64,000 bases of DNA from Thalassotalea nanhaiensis (GCF_031583575.1 NZ_CP134146.1:868001-932000), one strand, 5' to 3'. Shown: positions 50,002 through 58,668, counted from the first letter of the stretch. The notes: generated from the letters alone by a model not told the origin. Program-made: numbers and translations.

Positions 50002-50574
50002 ATGATTTTATATGGTTCAACAACTTCTCCTTTCGTTCGTCGTATTCGTATGTTTACCCACAGTATTCCGGTTGATTTTGTGGTGATGGATATTTTCTCA
50101 GCTGAAGATCGTAAAGTTTTAATCGCTAAAAATCCAACCTTAAAAGTACCTTTTTTAGTTGATGATGATACTAATGTCTTTGATTCAAGAGTGATACATC
50201 GTTATATAACGGATAAATTTGAATTAACTCCAATTACCTGGCAACAAGAAAATACTTTAACGTTAATCGATTCTATTAGTGACTCACTTGTGTCTATGTT
50301 TTTACTTAGCCGTAGTGAAATAGATACCAGTGAAGATAAAATGTTTTTTAATTTACAACGCCAACGAAGTGATAAGGTGTTTGCTCAGCTTGAAAAGCAA
50401 TGTAAAGCAGGGGACTTTAACGAATGGGATTACCCAAGTATTTGTTTATATAGTTTGATCGATTGGGCACACTTCAGACCACTCGTTGACTTTGCGCCTT
50501 ATCCTGCTTTATTAGAGTATTATAAAAACAATAGTAATCGAGAAGAAGTGAAGGAAACTGATCCAAGGGAATAA
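50002..50574 (+). CDS. Glutathione S-transferase family protein
   Basis: A 190-residue protein whose N-terminal thioredoxin fold (1-75) reads MILYGSTTSPFVRRIRMFTH, then NPTLKVPFLV with the cis-proline that binds glutathione, and DSRVIHRYI. The C-terminal part is helical (about 85-175). S8-P10 replaces the CxxC of glutaredoxins, so it belongs with GST/SspA-like proteins. Substrate is unknown. Its 3' side is repeat array 6. Confidence 0.8.
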   Translation: MILYGSTTSPFVRRIRMFTHSIPVDFVVMDIFSAEDRKVLIAKNPTLKVPFLVDDDTNVFDSRVIHRYITDKFELTPITWQQENTLTLIDSISDSLVSMFLLSRSEIDTSEDKMFFNLQRQRSDKVFAQLEKQCKAGDFNEWDYPSICLYSLIDWAHFRPLVDFAPYPALLEYYKNNSNREEVKETDPRE

Positions 50575-50578
50575 CTTA

Positions 50579-50674
50579 AAGCTGTTTTCAACATGGCAGT
50601 TTGCATTACTTCGTCCCTGAAGTTACAAACTTAAAGCCATCCATGGCAGTTTGCATTCCATCATCCCTGAAGTA
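50579..50674 (-). repeat. Terminator-adjacent repeat array 6 (downstream of gltS)
   Basis: Read from the gltS terminator: ACTTCAGGGATGATGGAATG, then the hairpin CAAACT-GCCATGGATGGC-TTTA-AGTTTG (core 50636-50647), then a second start ACTTCAGGGACGAAG and a truncated second unit ending in CCATGTTGAAAAC, the right end of the nested segment seen in arrays 3 and 5. Confidence 0.85.
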
Positions 50675-50700
50675 AAAAGCGCCCTTAGGCGCTTTTTTTA
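50674..50700 (-). terminator. Intrinsic terminator of gltS
   Basis: AAAAAGCGCC (50674-50683) pairs with GGCGCTTTTT (50688-50697) around CTTA. In the gltS direction the T-tract runs into ACTTCAGGG of array 6. Confidence 0.88.
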
Positions 50701-50720
50701 TTTGAAATATTTTAATAGGG

Positions 50721-51944
50721 TTAGCCAATAAATGCTAAATAACCCTGTAAGATGATTAAGTTAGCAATATCAATAAAGAAGGCGCCAACAATTGGAACAA
50801 CCATAAAGGCTTGTGGTGATGGTCCATTACGAGACACTAATGTGCCCATGTTCATTACCGCTGTTGGCGTAGCTCCCATACCAAAGCCACAGTGGCCACC
50901 AGCCATAACTGCAGCATCATAGTTTTTGCCCATAAATTTAAAAGTAACGAAATAAGCAAAGAATGCCAGCATAATAGTTTGGCACACTAAAATAATAAGT
51001 AATGGAATAGCTAAATCAAAAATTTCCCAAAGCTTTAAGCTCATCAGTGCCATTGATAAAAATAGGGCTAGTGAAACCGTACCTAAAATATCGACAGTTT
51101 CGTTATTTATCTTATATGCTTTTGTTGTTTCTGTAATATTGGTAATAATTACCCCTATAAACAATGCGTAGACAAAATTAGGGATCATTAACGATTTGAT
51201 CTCGAAGGAGTCGATAAACTCTTTGAAATACTTTGCTCCGCCAACGCATATAAGTAATATGAACAATGTTTCTGAAATTTTCTTTGCGGTAACTTTATCT
51301 TCTTCTAACTGATTGTAGGTAACTAGCTCAGGGTGAGTATCATGGTGATGACCACCTTTACCAAACTCAGATTCCAAGCCATTTTTGTCCATTATACGTT
51401 GTGCAACTGGGCCACCAATGATACCGCCCATCACTAAGCCGAAGGTTGCAGCGGCCATAGCTAACTCTAACGTTTTGATACCGTACATTTCTTGGAATGT
51501 TGCAGCCCACGCTGCACCGGTACCGTGTCCTCCTGATAAAGTAATAGAACCGGCAATTAGCCCCATTAATGGCTCAAGGCCTAGTAAAGTAGCAAGACTT
51601 ACACCAACGCCGTTTTGAACAATAATATATAAAGAAGCGACACCTAAAAATATAAATACTTTTGCCCCGCCTTGGGCAAGAAGCTTGAAACTTGCCGACA
51701 AGCCAACGGTTGAAAAAAACAACAACATAAACGTATCTTGCAATGGCAAGTTAAAGTTTATTGTGGTGCCATTTGAATGTAAAACGGTGATAATAATTGC
51801 AATTACTAACCCGCCCAGTATTGGTTCGGGAAAATTGAATCGCTGTAAAGGTTTAATTGAATAGTTAATAAAGCGCCCAATAAAGAGCACCAATATTGCT
51901 ATTATTAATGATTCTATCGCATCCACTTCAATGACATTGTTCAT
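50721..51944 (-). CDS. gltS: Sodium/glutamate symporter
   Basis: Inner-membrane Na+-coupled glutamate importer of the ESS family, 407 residues with ten or more hydrophobic helices. The two inverted re-entrant loops are visible as GSITLSGGHGTGAAWAATF and MAGGHCGFGMGATPTAVMNM. A hydrophilic loop in the middle (HHHDTHPELVTYNQLEEDK) is histidine-rich. It lies divergently from another dicarboxylate/amino-acid carrier, suggesting a small uptake locus. Confidence 0.92.
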   Translation of the reverse strand: MNNVIEVDAIESLIIAILVLFIGRFINYSIKPLQRFNFPEPILGGLVIAIIITVLHSNGTTINFNLPLQDTFMLLFFSTVGLSASFKLLAQGGAKVFIFLGVASLYIIVQNGVGVSLATLLGLEPLMGLIAGSITLSGGHGTGAAWAATFQEMYGIKTLELAMAAATFGLVMGGIIGGPVAQRIMDKNGLESEFGKGGHHHDTHPELVTYNQLEEDKVTAKKISETLFILLICVGGAKYFKEFIDSFEIKSLMIPNFVYALFIGVIITNITETTKAYKINNETVDILGTVSLALFLSMALMSLKLWEIFDLAIPLLIILVCQTIMLAFFAYFVTFKFMGKNYDAAVMAGGHCGFGMGATPTAVMNMGTLVSRNGPSPQAFMVVPIVGAFFIDIANLIILQGYLAFIG

Positions 51945-52334
51945 GAGTAATTATCAACCTTTTAAATTTTCATTTATGGTTTTGAGGAGGTTTGTATCAA
52001 TCCTATTAACTATAGAACAAAGTTTTAGCGATAGAATATTTTTGGTTAACTTTTTCTTAAAAATATCTTTTTTTATATTTTATTTGTCATTTTTTATTGG
52101 TCACTAATTAAACAGTGGTTCAAAAAACACTCTAATGCTGATTACATAATCCGTCGCTTTTAGGGTTAAGTGTAACTTTTGTTTTCATTCTTGTTGAACG
52201 TTGTTTTTATGTTGTCAGCGTGGTGTTTTCAAGCTGTTTTGATTTGTTTTTACAGGCTTTTATTAGTAGAGATACTCTTTAATTTCATTATGATTGAGGC
52301 ATTAAAATTATATCCACAAGAGTAGAGTTAAATA
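51945..52334. promoter_or_regulatory. Divergent control region of gltS and the DAACS symporter
   Basis: This 390-bp AT-rich gap must hold promoters for both genes. I see an 8-bp inverted repeat ATATTTTT/AAAAATAT (52036-52043, 52059-52066), which may be chance at this base composition, and no strong sigma-70 pair. A 38-codon frame at 52209 lacks a ribosome site and is not called. Confidence 0.4.
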
Positions 52335-53612
52335 ATGAATGCAATAAAAGATAATTTATCAGCTAAGGTTTTCCTTGGTTTGATTTTTGGTTTAATCATC
52401 GGTTCAATGATCCAATACGTAGTTCCACCGTCATGGGCAATGGCCTCTTTTACAACTGAAGCTGCTGGTGGCTTAGGTGGTATGTTTGTATCAATGATTA
52501 AATTGATCGTAGTGCCTTTAGTATTCATTTCTATCACTTGTGGAATTTGTGAATTAAAAGACTTATCAAGCTTTGGTCGTTTAGGCACTAAAACGTTTGG
52601 CTTTTACATTGTTAATACTATTGTAGCAATCGCTGGTACTATCGCCGTGGTTTCATGGTTACAACCTGGTGTTGGTGTTAACTTAGGTGCACACGCTGAA
52701 GCGGTAACTCTTGCTGCAACAGAAACGCCTAACATGTGGCAAATGGTTATTAATATTATCCCATCAAACCCTTTTGAAGCGTTTGCTAAAGGCGATATGT
52801 TACAAATTATCTTTATGGCAATCATGACTGGTATCGCTATTCAAGCGCTTGATAAGCGTGGTGGTCCAGCAATTCGTACCTTTAAAATGGCAAACGAAAT
52901 CATGATGAAACTAATTACCTTAGTGATGTCATTAGCGCCATACGGTGTATTCTTTCTAATGATTTCATTAGGTGCAACACTAGACTCAAGCAAGATGTTC
53001 GCGGTTGCCGGTTACATTGCCCTTGTTGTTGCGTCATTCATATTTATGTTTATGGTTGTGTACCCTGTAGTTGTTTACCTAACAACCGGTATTAAGCCAT
53101 TAACATTTATTAAGCACATTCGTGAGCAAATCATGTTCTCATTATCAAGTGCTTCTTCAAATGCAACAATTCCAGTTACGTTACGTACCGTTGTTGAAAA
53201 AATTGGTGTGTCTAAATCGGTTGCCGGTTTTGGTGTTCCACTAGGCGCTACTATGAACATGTCTGGTGCGGCTATTTATACAACTATCGCAACTATGTTC
53301 GTTGCTAACGCATACGGTATGCCAATGGCTGCTGATCAAATGTTACCATTAGCATTTACAGTATTGTTACTATCAATTGGTGCAGGTGGTGTTCCAGGTG
53401 GCGGTATCGTTTCTATCGGTATTTGTTTAAGCACTTTCGGTCTTCCAATTGAAGCACTAGCTATTGTTGCTGCTGTTGACCGTATTTGTGACATGTTCTG
53501 TACAACAGCTAACGTGGTTGGTGATACAGCGATTAACACTATTGTGGCTAAATCAGAAGGTGAAATTCAAACACCTGTTGAAGGTCAAATGGCGACAGCT
53601 CGAGTTGCTTAA
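52335..53612 (+). CDS. Dicarboxylate/amino acid:cation symporter (DAACS family)
   Basis: Sodium- or proton-coupled carrier of glutamate, aspartate or C4-dicarboxylates, 425 residues with eight helices and two hairpins. HP1 is seen as SLSSASSNATIPVTLRTV (serine-rich), HP2 as LLSIGAGGVPGGGIVSIGI, and helix 8 as DRICDMFCTTANVVGDT with the substrate-binding aspartate. The helix-7 cation motif, usually NMDGT, is NMSGA here (GATMNMSGAAIY). That departure may affect ion coupling. It resembles GltP/SstT-like carriers, but I cannot name the substrate. Confidence 0.88.
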   Translation: MNAIKDNLSAKVFLGLIFGLIIGSMIQYVVPPSWAMASFTTEAAGGLGGMFVSMIKLIVVPLVFISITCGICELKDLSSFGRLGTKTFGFYIVNTIVAIAGTIAVVSWLQPGVGVNLGAHAEAVTLAATETPNMWQMVINIIPSNPFEAFAKGDMLQIIFMAIMTGIAIQALDKRGGPAIRTFKMANEIMMKLITLVMSLAPYGVFFLMISLGATLDSSKMFAVAGYIALVVASFIFMFMVVYPVVVYLTTGIKPLTFIKHIREQIMFSLSSASSNATIPVTLRTVVEKIGVSKSVAGFGVPLGATMNMSGAAIYTTIATMFVANAYGMPMAADQMLPLAFTVLLLSIGAGGVPGGGIVSIGICLSTFGLPIEALAIVAAVDRICDMFCTTANVVGDTAINTIVAKSEGEIQTPVEGQMATARVA

Positions 53613-53635
53613 TAAACTCATAAAGTTTTAAATAA

Positions 53636-53665
53636 AAAATCCCGACATTGTTCGGGATTTTTTTT
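53636..53665. terminator. Intrinsic terminator between symporter and lipoprotein genes
   Basis: ATCCCGA (53639-53645) pairs with TCGGGAT (53652-53658), with eight Ts after it and an A-run before it. The bases directly following (CTCAGGGAAGAG) resemble the start of the repeat units, though the rest does not. Confidence 0.85.
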
Positions 53666-53694
53666 CTCAGGGAAGAGCTTATCCTCCAGAGCTG

Positions 53695-54252
53695 CTAGAT
53701 CATTTCTCCTGCATTGAAACTACATAAATACCAGTTTGCTTTGTCATCCCAATAAACATTGCCTTTTTCAAGTTTCATTAAGCCCATAACCGGTTGCTGC
53801 TTTAAATAAGGCTGCCAATTAAATAAGTTTTTATCACGGCTGTACCAGCCACTTATCATCAATTTTATTTGTTTGTTATTAACCTTTATTACGGTTGCTT
53901 GTGCCTGAGCTTTAGCGGTATGTGTATTTATATACCCAGATTCATCGGCAACTTTGTAGGTAACGCTGCTATTACGACATATTTCTTGGTTAACGGTGAA
54001 ACCTGAATGATTACTTTTGCTGTTCAGCGCATCACTATCTTTTGGGGGATTTGAGGAGGGCGGCAAAGTACTTTCGTCAGCTATTTCAACCTCTTTTATA
54101 GCGATTTTATCCATTTCCGGCTCAAAGTCAGCAGGTTTGATGTTAGGTAACACAACTTTTATGTTGGTTTCGGTTTTAGGTTGCTGTTGCTGTTGGACAC
54201 AGGAACATAACATTAATGTTAAACCGGTAAATATTAGAGGTGCTCTTAACAT
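53695..54252 (-). CDS. Lipoprotein of unknown family
   Basis: A 185-residue exported protein. The signal peptide ends in a lipobox LMLCSC with the acylated cysteine near residue 18, followed by QQQQQ. A low-complexity linker (about 20-75) leads to a C-terminal region (about 80-185) with two cysteines (NQEICRNS and WYLCSF) that might form a disulfide, plus aromatic-rich strands (ISGWYSRDKNLFNWQPYL). I do not recognise a named family. ATG 54252 has AGAG six bases upstream; the frame from 54270 is less likely. Confidence 0.7.
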   Translation of the reverse strand: MLRAPLIFTGLTLMLCSCVQQQQQPKTETNIKVVLPNIKPADFEPEMDKIAIKEVEIADESTLPPSSNPPKDSDALNSKSNHSGFTVNQEICRNSSVTYKVADESGYINTHTAKAQAQATVIKVNNKQIKLMISGWYSRDKNLFNWQPYLKQQPVMGLMKLEKGNVYWDDKANWYLCSFNAGEMI

Positions 54253-54492
54253 GCTGATCTCTTTAAACATAATCTTTGGTTGATTTATTATTATTATTTT
54301 TAATTTGATAATGCCTAAGAAAATATGAATTTACTAATTTAATATTAGCTATGCTAAACCGTGCACTTTCATTTACGAAAAATTAAATGCGCACAGCATA
54401 ACAATTCCACCACAAATTAATTAATGTAATTGTTCTCAATTTCATCTATAATCGCGCCAATTTTTACACACTTATTTAATTGAGGGCTTATC

Positions 54493-54924
54493 ATGGCTAT
54501 CGAACGTACTTTTTCTATCGTAAAACCAGACGCAGTTGCTAAAAACGTAATTGGTTCTATCTACAACCGTTTTGAATCTGCTGGTCTTAAGATCGTTGCA
54601 GCTAAAATGATTCACTTAAGCCGTGAAAAAGCTGAAGGTTTCTACGCAGAACACGCTGAGCGTCCTTTCTTTGGTGCTTTAGTTGACTTCATGACTTCTG
54701 GTCCTGTTATGGTTCAAGTTTTAGAAGGCGAAAACGCTGTTCTTAAAAACCGTGAAATCATGGGTGCTACTAACCCAGCTGAAGCATTAGCTGGTACTTT
54801 ACGTCACGATTTCGCTGAGTCAATTGACGAAAACGCATGTCACGGTTCAGATGCACTAGAATCTGCTGCACGTGAAATTGCTTACTTCTTCTCTGACGAA
54901 GAAGTTTGTTCACGTACTCGTTAA
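54493..54924 (+). CDS. ndk: Nucleoside diphosphate kinase
   Basis: Transfers the gamma-phosphate between nucleotides through a phosphohistidine. The 143 residues have [15 protein letters not shown] at the start, [19 protein letters not shown], and the catalytic histidine in NACHGSDA (H117). Full family length. A TATAAT lies at 54447-54452 with no good -35. Located just before rlmN as in many gammaproteobacteria. Confidence 0.98.
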   Translation: MAIERTFSIVKPDAVAKNVIGSIYNRFESAGLKIVAAKMIHLSREKAEGFYAEHAERPFFGALVDFMTSGPVMVQVLEGENAVLKNREIMGATNPAEALAGTLRHDFAESIDENACHGSDALESAAREIAYFFSDEEVCSRTR

Positions 54925-54984
54925 TTTAAACGAGCACTGAACTAGGAATAAGACAAGCGGTATTACTACCTCTACTTGTTCCAC

Positions 54985-55022
54985 AGAAGGATTTTACTTT
55001 TTAAAGTAAAATCCTTTTGTTG
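54985..55022 (+). terminator. Intrinsic terminator after ndk
   Basis: AAGGATTTTACTT and its complement (54987-55016) form a long AT-rich stem with a small loop, followed by TTTTGTTGTTTT. Confidence 0.75.
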
Positions 55023-55080
55023 TTTTAAGGCCTATTAACTTAAATGTTACCGGCTGTAACAAAATCATAACAAAGCTAAA

Positions 55081-55109
55081 TTGTTTCACTTGCCTGAAAA
55101 GTGTACAAT
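55081..55109 (+). promoter_or_regulatory. Sigma-70 promoter of rlmN
   Basis: TTGTTT (55081-55086) and TACAAT (55104-55109), spacer 17 bp. It occupies the 5' part of the longest open frame and so excludes a start at 55081. Confidence 0.65.
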
Positions 55110-55143
55110 TTGCACCCTTAAAATATTAAGTGAAGAGATTTAC

Positions 55144-56271
55144 ATGACCGACAATGCTATTAAAAAGGTTAACTTATTAAATTTTGATCATCAGATGATG
55201 CGCGAATTTTTCGAATCTATTGGCGAAAAGGCGTTTCGAGCTGACCAAGTGATGAAGTGGATTTATCATTTTGGTTATGAAGACTTTGAGCAAATGACTA
55301 ACCTTAATAAAGCATTAAAGCAAAAGCTTGCTCGATTATGTGAAATTAAAGCGCCAACTATCTCAGAAAAACAAGTTTCAGAAGATGGCACCATCAAATA
55401 CGCATTATTGCTTGAAGGTGGCCAAGAAGTAGAAACAGTGTGGATCCCTGAAAAAGAACGTGCAACGCTATGTGTATCATCACAAGTAGGTTGTGCATTG
55501 GAGTGTACGTTCTGTGCCACCGCTACTCAGGGGTTTAACCGTAATCTAAATGTTTCTGAAATTATCGGCCAAGTGTGGCGTGTCGCTAATGACATTGGTG
55601 CCACTCGTATAGCCGGTACTCGTCCAATTACCAACATTGTAATGATGGGAATGGGTGAACCACTGCTTAATATGAAAAACCTTATTCCTTCATTAGATAC
55701 GTTTTTAAATGACTTGGGTTACGGTTTATCAAAACGCCGTGTAACAGTAAGTACATCAGGTGTTGTACCTGCATTAGCTATGCTGAAAGAAAAAATTGAT
55801 TGTGCTTTGGCTATTTCAGTACATGCGCCAGATAATGCATTGCGTGATGTATTGGTACCTATCAATAAAAAATACCCACTGGAAGACTTTTTAAAAGCAA
55901 GTCGTGACTATATTGATGGTTCTAAAGCCAATAAACAAGTAACTGTTGAATACGTAATGTTAGATCACGTAAATGATTCAACTGAGCAAGCGCATGAACT
56001 GGCAAAAGTACTTGAAGGTACACCAAGTAAAATTAATTTAATTCCATTTAATCCATATCCAGGGTCTCCTTACTCAAGACCAAGTAACTCTCGTATCGAC
56101 AGGTTCGATAAAGTCCTACAAAGTTATGGGCTTACAGTTATCACTCGTCGCCCTAGAGGTGAGGATATTGACGCAGCGTGTGGTCAATTGGCTGGGGATG
56201 TTTTTGATAGAACTAAACGTAGCGTTAAAAAACAGATGCAAGCTGACGAAATTTCAGTGAAAATGGTGTAA
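55144..56271 (+). CDS. rlmN: 23S rRNA/tRNA (adenine-C2)-methyltransferase
   Basis: Radical SAM enzyme that methylates A2503 of 23S rRNA and A37 of some tRNAs. The 375 residues have the iron-sulfur motif CALECTFC (C117, C121, C124), [18 protein letters not shown]-like [13 protein letters not shown], and the C-terminal catalytic cysteine in DAACGQL (C346). ATG 55144 (MTDNAIKKV) lies after a promoter at 55081-55109 and has AGAG upstream; the TTG at 55081 is the -35 element. Heads the cluster to bamB. Confidence 0.96.
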   Translation: MTDNAIKKVNLLNFDHQMMREFFESIGEKAFRADQVMKWIYHFGYEDFEQMTNLNKALKQKLARLCEIKAPTISEKQVSEDGTIKYALLLEGGQEVETVWIPEKERATLCVSSQVGCALECTFCATATQGFNRNLNVSEIIGQVWRVANDIGATRIAGTRPITNIVMMGMGEPLLNMKNLIPSLDTFLNDLGYGLSKRRVTVSTSGVVPALAMLKEKIDCALAISVHAPDNALRDVLVPINKKYPLEDFLKASRDYIDGSKANKQVTVEYVMLDHVNDSTEQAHELAKVLEGTPSKINLIPFNPYPGSPYSRPSNSRIDRFDKVLQSYGLTVITRRPRGEDIDAACGQLAGDVFDRTKRSVKKQMQADEISVKMV

Positions 56272-56349
56272 TAGGTTTAATAGCAGGGTACACTGATGTT
56301 AAGTGTCACCTGCTTTATAACAATAACAATTACACCAGTGAGTTGCCGT

Positions 56350-57720
56350 ATGCGAAAATTAGTACAAAATTCAGGGAAGATAGCATTTATTTTTATAGCC
56401 CTTACGGGGCTGAGTGCCTGCGTTACTCAGAACTTTGCTGAGGATAAACCGGTTGTTGAACGAGATTTTAATGACGATCAAATAGCCCGTACCCGTATTT
56501 CTTTAGCATTAGGCTATTTACGAATGGGCAACACTGCGCAAGCCAAATTTAACCTAGAGAAAGCCAAGCAGTACTCTCCTAACCTCGTCGATGTTTACAC
56601 CGCTTTTGCTCATTATTATGAGAGTGTGGGCGAGTTTGAAAAAACTGAATTGTCTTATTTAGAAGCCCTGTCTATAGAAGATGAAGATGCCGACACGCTA
56701 AATAACTTTGGTGTATTCTTATGTCGTCAAAACCGTGTAGACGAAGCAGAAAAATATTTTTTAAAAGCGATTGAAGTACCAACCTATATTCGCGTTTCCG
56801 AAAGCTATCAAAACATTGCGCTTTGTCATTTAAAAGTCGAACAATTTACTAAAGCAGAAAAGGCCTTAAAACGAAGTATTGCCCATAGCCCTAATAGTTC
56901 GGCAAGTTTAATGCAAATGGCGCAGCTGCAATATGCTAAAGGGAGTTATGAAAAAAGTGCTAACTATTTAAGTCGTTTTGAATTAGCAACTAGACGCTTT
57001 ACTCCGCAAGCAATTGCATTAGCATTTAAGATACAGAAAAAACTGGGCAATGAAGAAGTGTCGAATAACTACGCGACAATGTTGCTTAAAATGTTTCCTG
57101 ATTCAAGCCAAGCGAAAGAGTATTTAGATAATGAGCTGGTGCAAATTGAAGCTGACAATCTAGCGCTTAAATACCGTAAATATAAGCTGCTCAATTCTGG
57201 TGTTAAAATCAACAAAAAACCAGTGGTTGTTTTGACTAAAGCCGTGCCTAACAAAATAAAATCGGATGGTTTTAAACAAAAACAACCGACCATTAATTTT
57301 ACTAACGAAAAGTTAGTTGATGATGCAACTATTGCCCAACAAACGGGTCAGAGTATTGCAAAGAATAGCCAAATTGATAGCCAAATGAACGCTAAAACAG
57401 GCCATTCTCAACCTGCGTCTAAGCCAGTGAATAATGCCCCTAAAGCAGCTCCTGTTAAGCAAGCGCCGGTCAAAACAGTTGCAGCAAGTGCTAAGCCTAA
57501 GGTAAGCAGTCCTGTAAATGCTCCATCTGCTGCAAGTGTGCAAACTAAAAGTATTAGAGTTGCTGATTTAGATAACCCAGTACATACCGTACAAAAGGGG
57601 GAAAATCTCTATCAAATATCAGTAAAATATAACATAACCATTAGTACGATTCGCCGTTGGAATGATCTAAAAGAAGAGACCATACAAGTAGGGCAAGTAC
57701 TAAGACTAACGAAACCATAA
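56350..57720 (+). CDS. pilW: Type IV pilus biogenesis protein PilW/PilF with C-terminal LysM domain
   Basis: A 456-residue lipoprotein. Signal and lipobox ALTGLSAC put the acylated cysteine near residue 24. TPR repeats (about 45-265; AQAKFNLEKAKQYSPNLVDVYTAFAHYYE, DADTLNNFGVFLCRQNRVDEAEKYF) form the PilW/PilF pilotin for the PilQ secretin. Beyond it is a low-complexity Ala/Pro/Lys linker (about 305-405) and a LysM domain (411-456; HTVQKGENLYQISVKYNITISTIRRWN) for binding peptidoglycan. Classical PilW has about 250 residues. ATG 56350 is taken because residues before it are not signal-like. Confidence 0.88.
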   Translation: MRKLVQNSGKIAFIFIALTGLSACVTQNFAEDKPVVERDFNDDQIARTRISLALGYLRMGNTAQAKFNLEKAKQYSPNLVDVYTAFAHYYESVGEFEKTELSYLEALSIEDEDADTLNNFGVFLCRQNRVDEAEKYFLKAIEVPTYIRVSESYQNIALCHLKVEQFTKAEKALKRSIAHSPNSSASLMQMAQLQYAKGSYEKSANYLSRFELATRRFTPQAIALAFKIQKKLGNEEVSNNYATMLLKMFPDSSQAKEYLDNELVQIEADNLALKYRKYKLLNSGVKINKKPVVVLTKAVPNKIKSDGFKQKQPTINFTNEKLVDDATIAQQTGQSIAKNSQIDSQMNAKTGHSQPASKPVNNAPKAAPVKQAPVKTVAASAKPKVSSPVNAPSAASVQTKSIRVADLDNPVHTVQKGENLYQISVKYNITISTIRRWNDLKEETIQVGQVLRLTKP

Positions 57721-57732
57721 TTAGATATAAAT

Positions 57733-58668
57733 ATGAGCGACAACGAAGAACCTATTGATATCAGTGATGATATTGTTGTTATAGGCCCAGGTCAGATGCT
57801 GCGAGATGCCCGCACTGAGCTTGGATTATCAGAAGCAGAGGTTGCTGAGCATTTAAACCTGCGCCTTGCACTTATCATTGATATTGAAAACGAACAATTT
57901 GATGCCAATACCCCAACAACATTTTTACGTGGTTATTTAAAAAACTATGCGAAATTTGTTGGTGTTAATCAAACCGATGTTATTGCCAGTTATGAGATGC
58001 TGGCTGTTGCTGAGAAGCAGGGCGACGAAATGAAAAGTTTCTCGCAAAGCACTCGCAAAAAAGCTGAAAACAACCGTTTAATGATGGTCATTTATGCAAT
58101 TGGTTTTGCCTTAGTAGCATTGTTTGTTGTTTGGTGGTGGCAGGAAGCTAAGCAAAAAGAAACTGTACCTGTTACAGATAATGCCGAACAAAGCCAAATT
58201 TCTTCTCCTGTAGAGCAACAGCCTGTTATAGATACTACAATAGATGTAAGTAACACCAACAATGAACCTACTCCTGCAGAAGTCGTTATAGCTACTGAAG
58301 AAGTGCCAGTCGATGAAGTTTTTGAACAGCATATTGCTAATAATACTGACACTGCAGCTGTTACCGAAAATAGTGTAAATATTGCAGAGAGTGAACCGGA
58401 GCCTGTTTTAGAACAAGTGATTGAGCTAGAGCAATTAGTCTTTAAGTTTTCAGGCGATTGCTGGGTAAATATTTTTGATGCCAATGGCGAACGATTGGCT
58501 TGGGGCATTAAAAAAGCAGATTATATTATGACCCTAAATGGTAAAGCACCTTTTTCAATTACTTTAGGTAAACCAGAATTGGTGTCAATAGATTATAATG
58601 AAGTTGCAATCGATATGAGCCAATTTCAGCAGGGCCAAATAGCCAAGTTTACTTGGCCTAAGTCATAA
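57733..58668 (+). CDS. rodZ: Cytoskeleton protein RodZ
   Basis: Bitopic membrane protein linking MreB to the cell-wall elongation machinery. The 311 residues have a cytoplasmic helix-turn-helix (about 20-90; MLRDARTELGLSEAEVAEHLNLRL), a basic juxtamembrane stretch (RKKAENNR), one helix (about 116-136; MVIYAIGFALVALFVVWWW), a Thr/Glu/Pro-rich periplasmic linker and a C-terminal beta domain (about 230-311; FSGDCWVNIFDANGERLAWG). Twelve bases after pilW. Confidence 0.93.
   Translation: MSDNEEPIDISDDIVVIGPGQMLRDARTELGLSEAEVAEHLNLRLALIIDIENEQFDANTPTTFLRGYLKNYAKFVGVNQTDVIASYEMLAVAEKQGDEMKSFSQSTRKKAENNRLMMVIYAIGFALVALFVVWWWQEAKQKETVPVTDNAEQSQISSPVEQQPVIDTTIDVSNTNNEPTPAEVVIATEEVPVDEVFEQHIANNTDTAAVTENSVNIAESEPEPVLEQVIELEQLVFKFSGDCWVNIFDANGERLAWGIKKADYIMTLNGKAPFSITLGKPELVSIDYNEVAIDMSQFQQGQIAKFTWPKS

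Noticed and set aside
52209-52325. 38-codon frame in the gltS-symporter gap
   Set aside because: No Shine-Dalgarno sequence, AT-rich codons only, no sign of a conserved protein.
55081-55143. Longer RlmN start at TTG 55081
   Set aside because: The TTG is the -35 element of a promoter with 17-bp spacing; the extra residues are cysteine-rich and not family-like.
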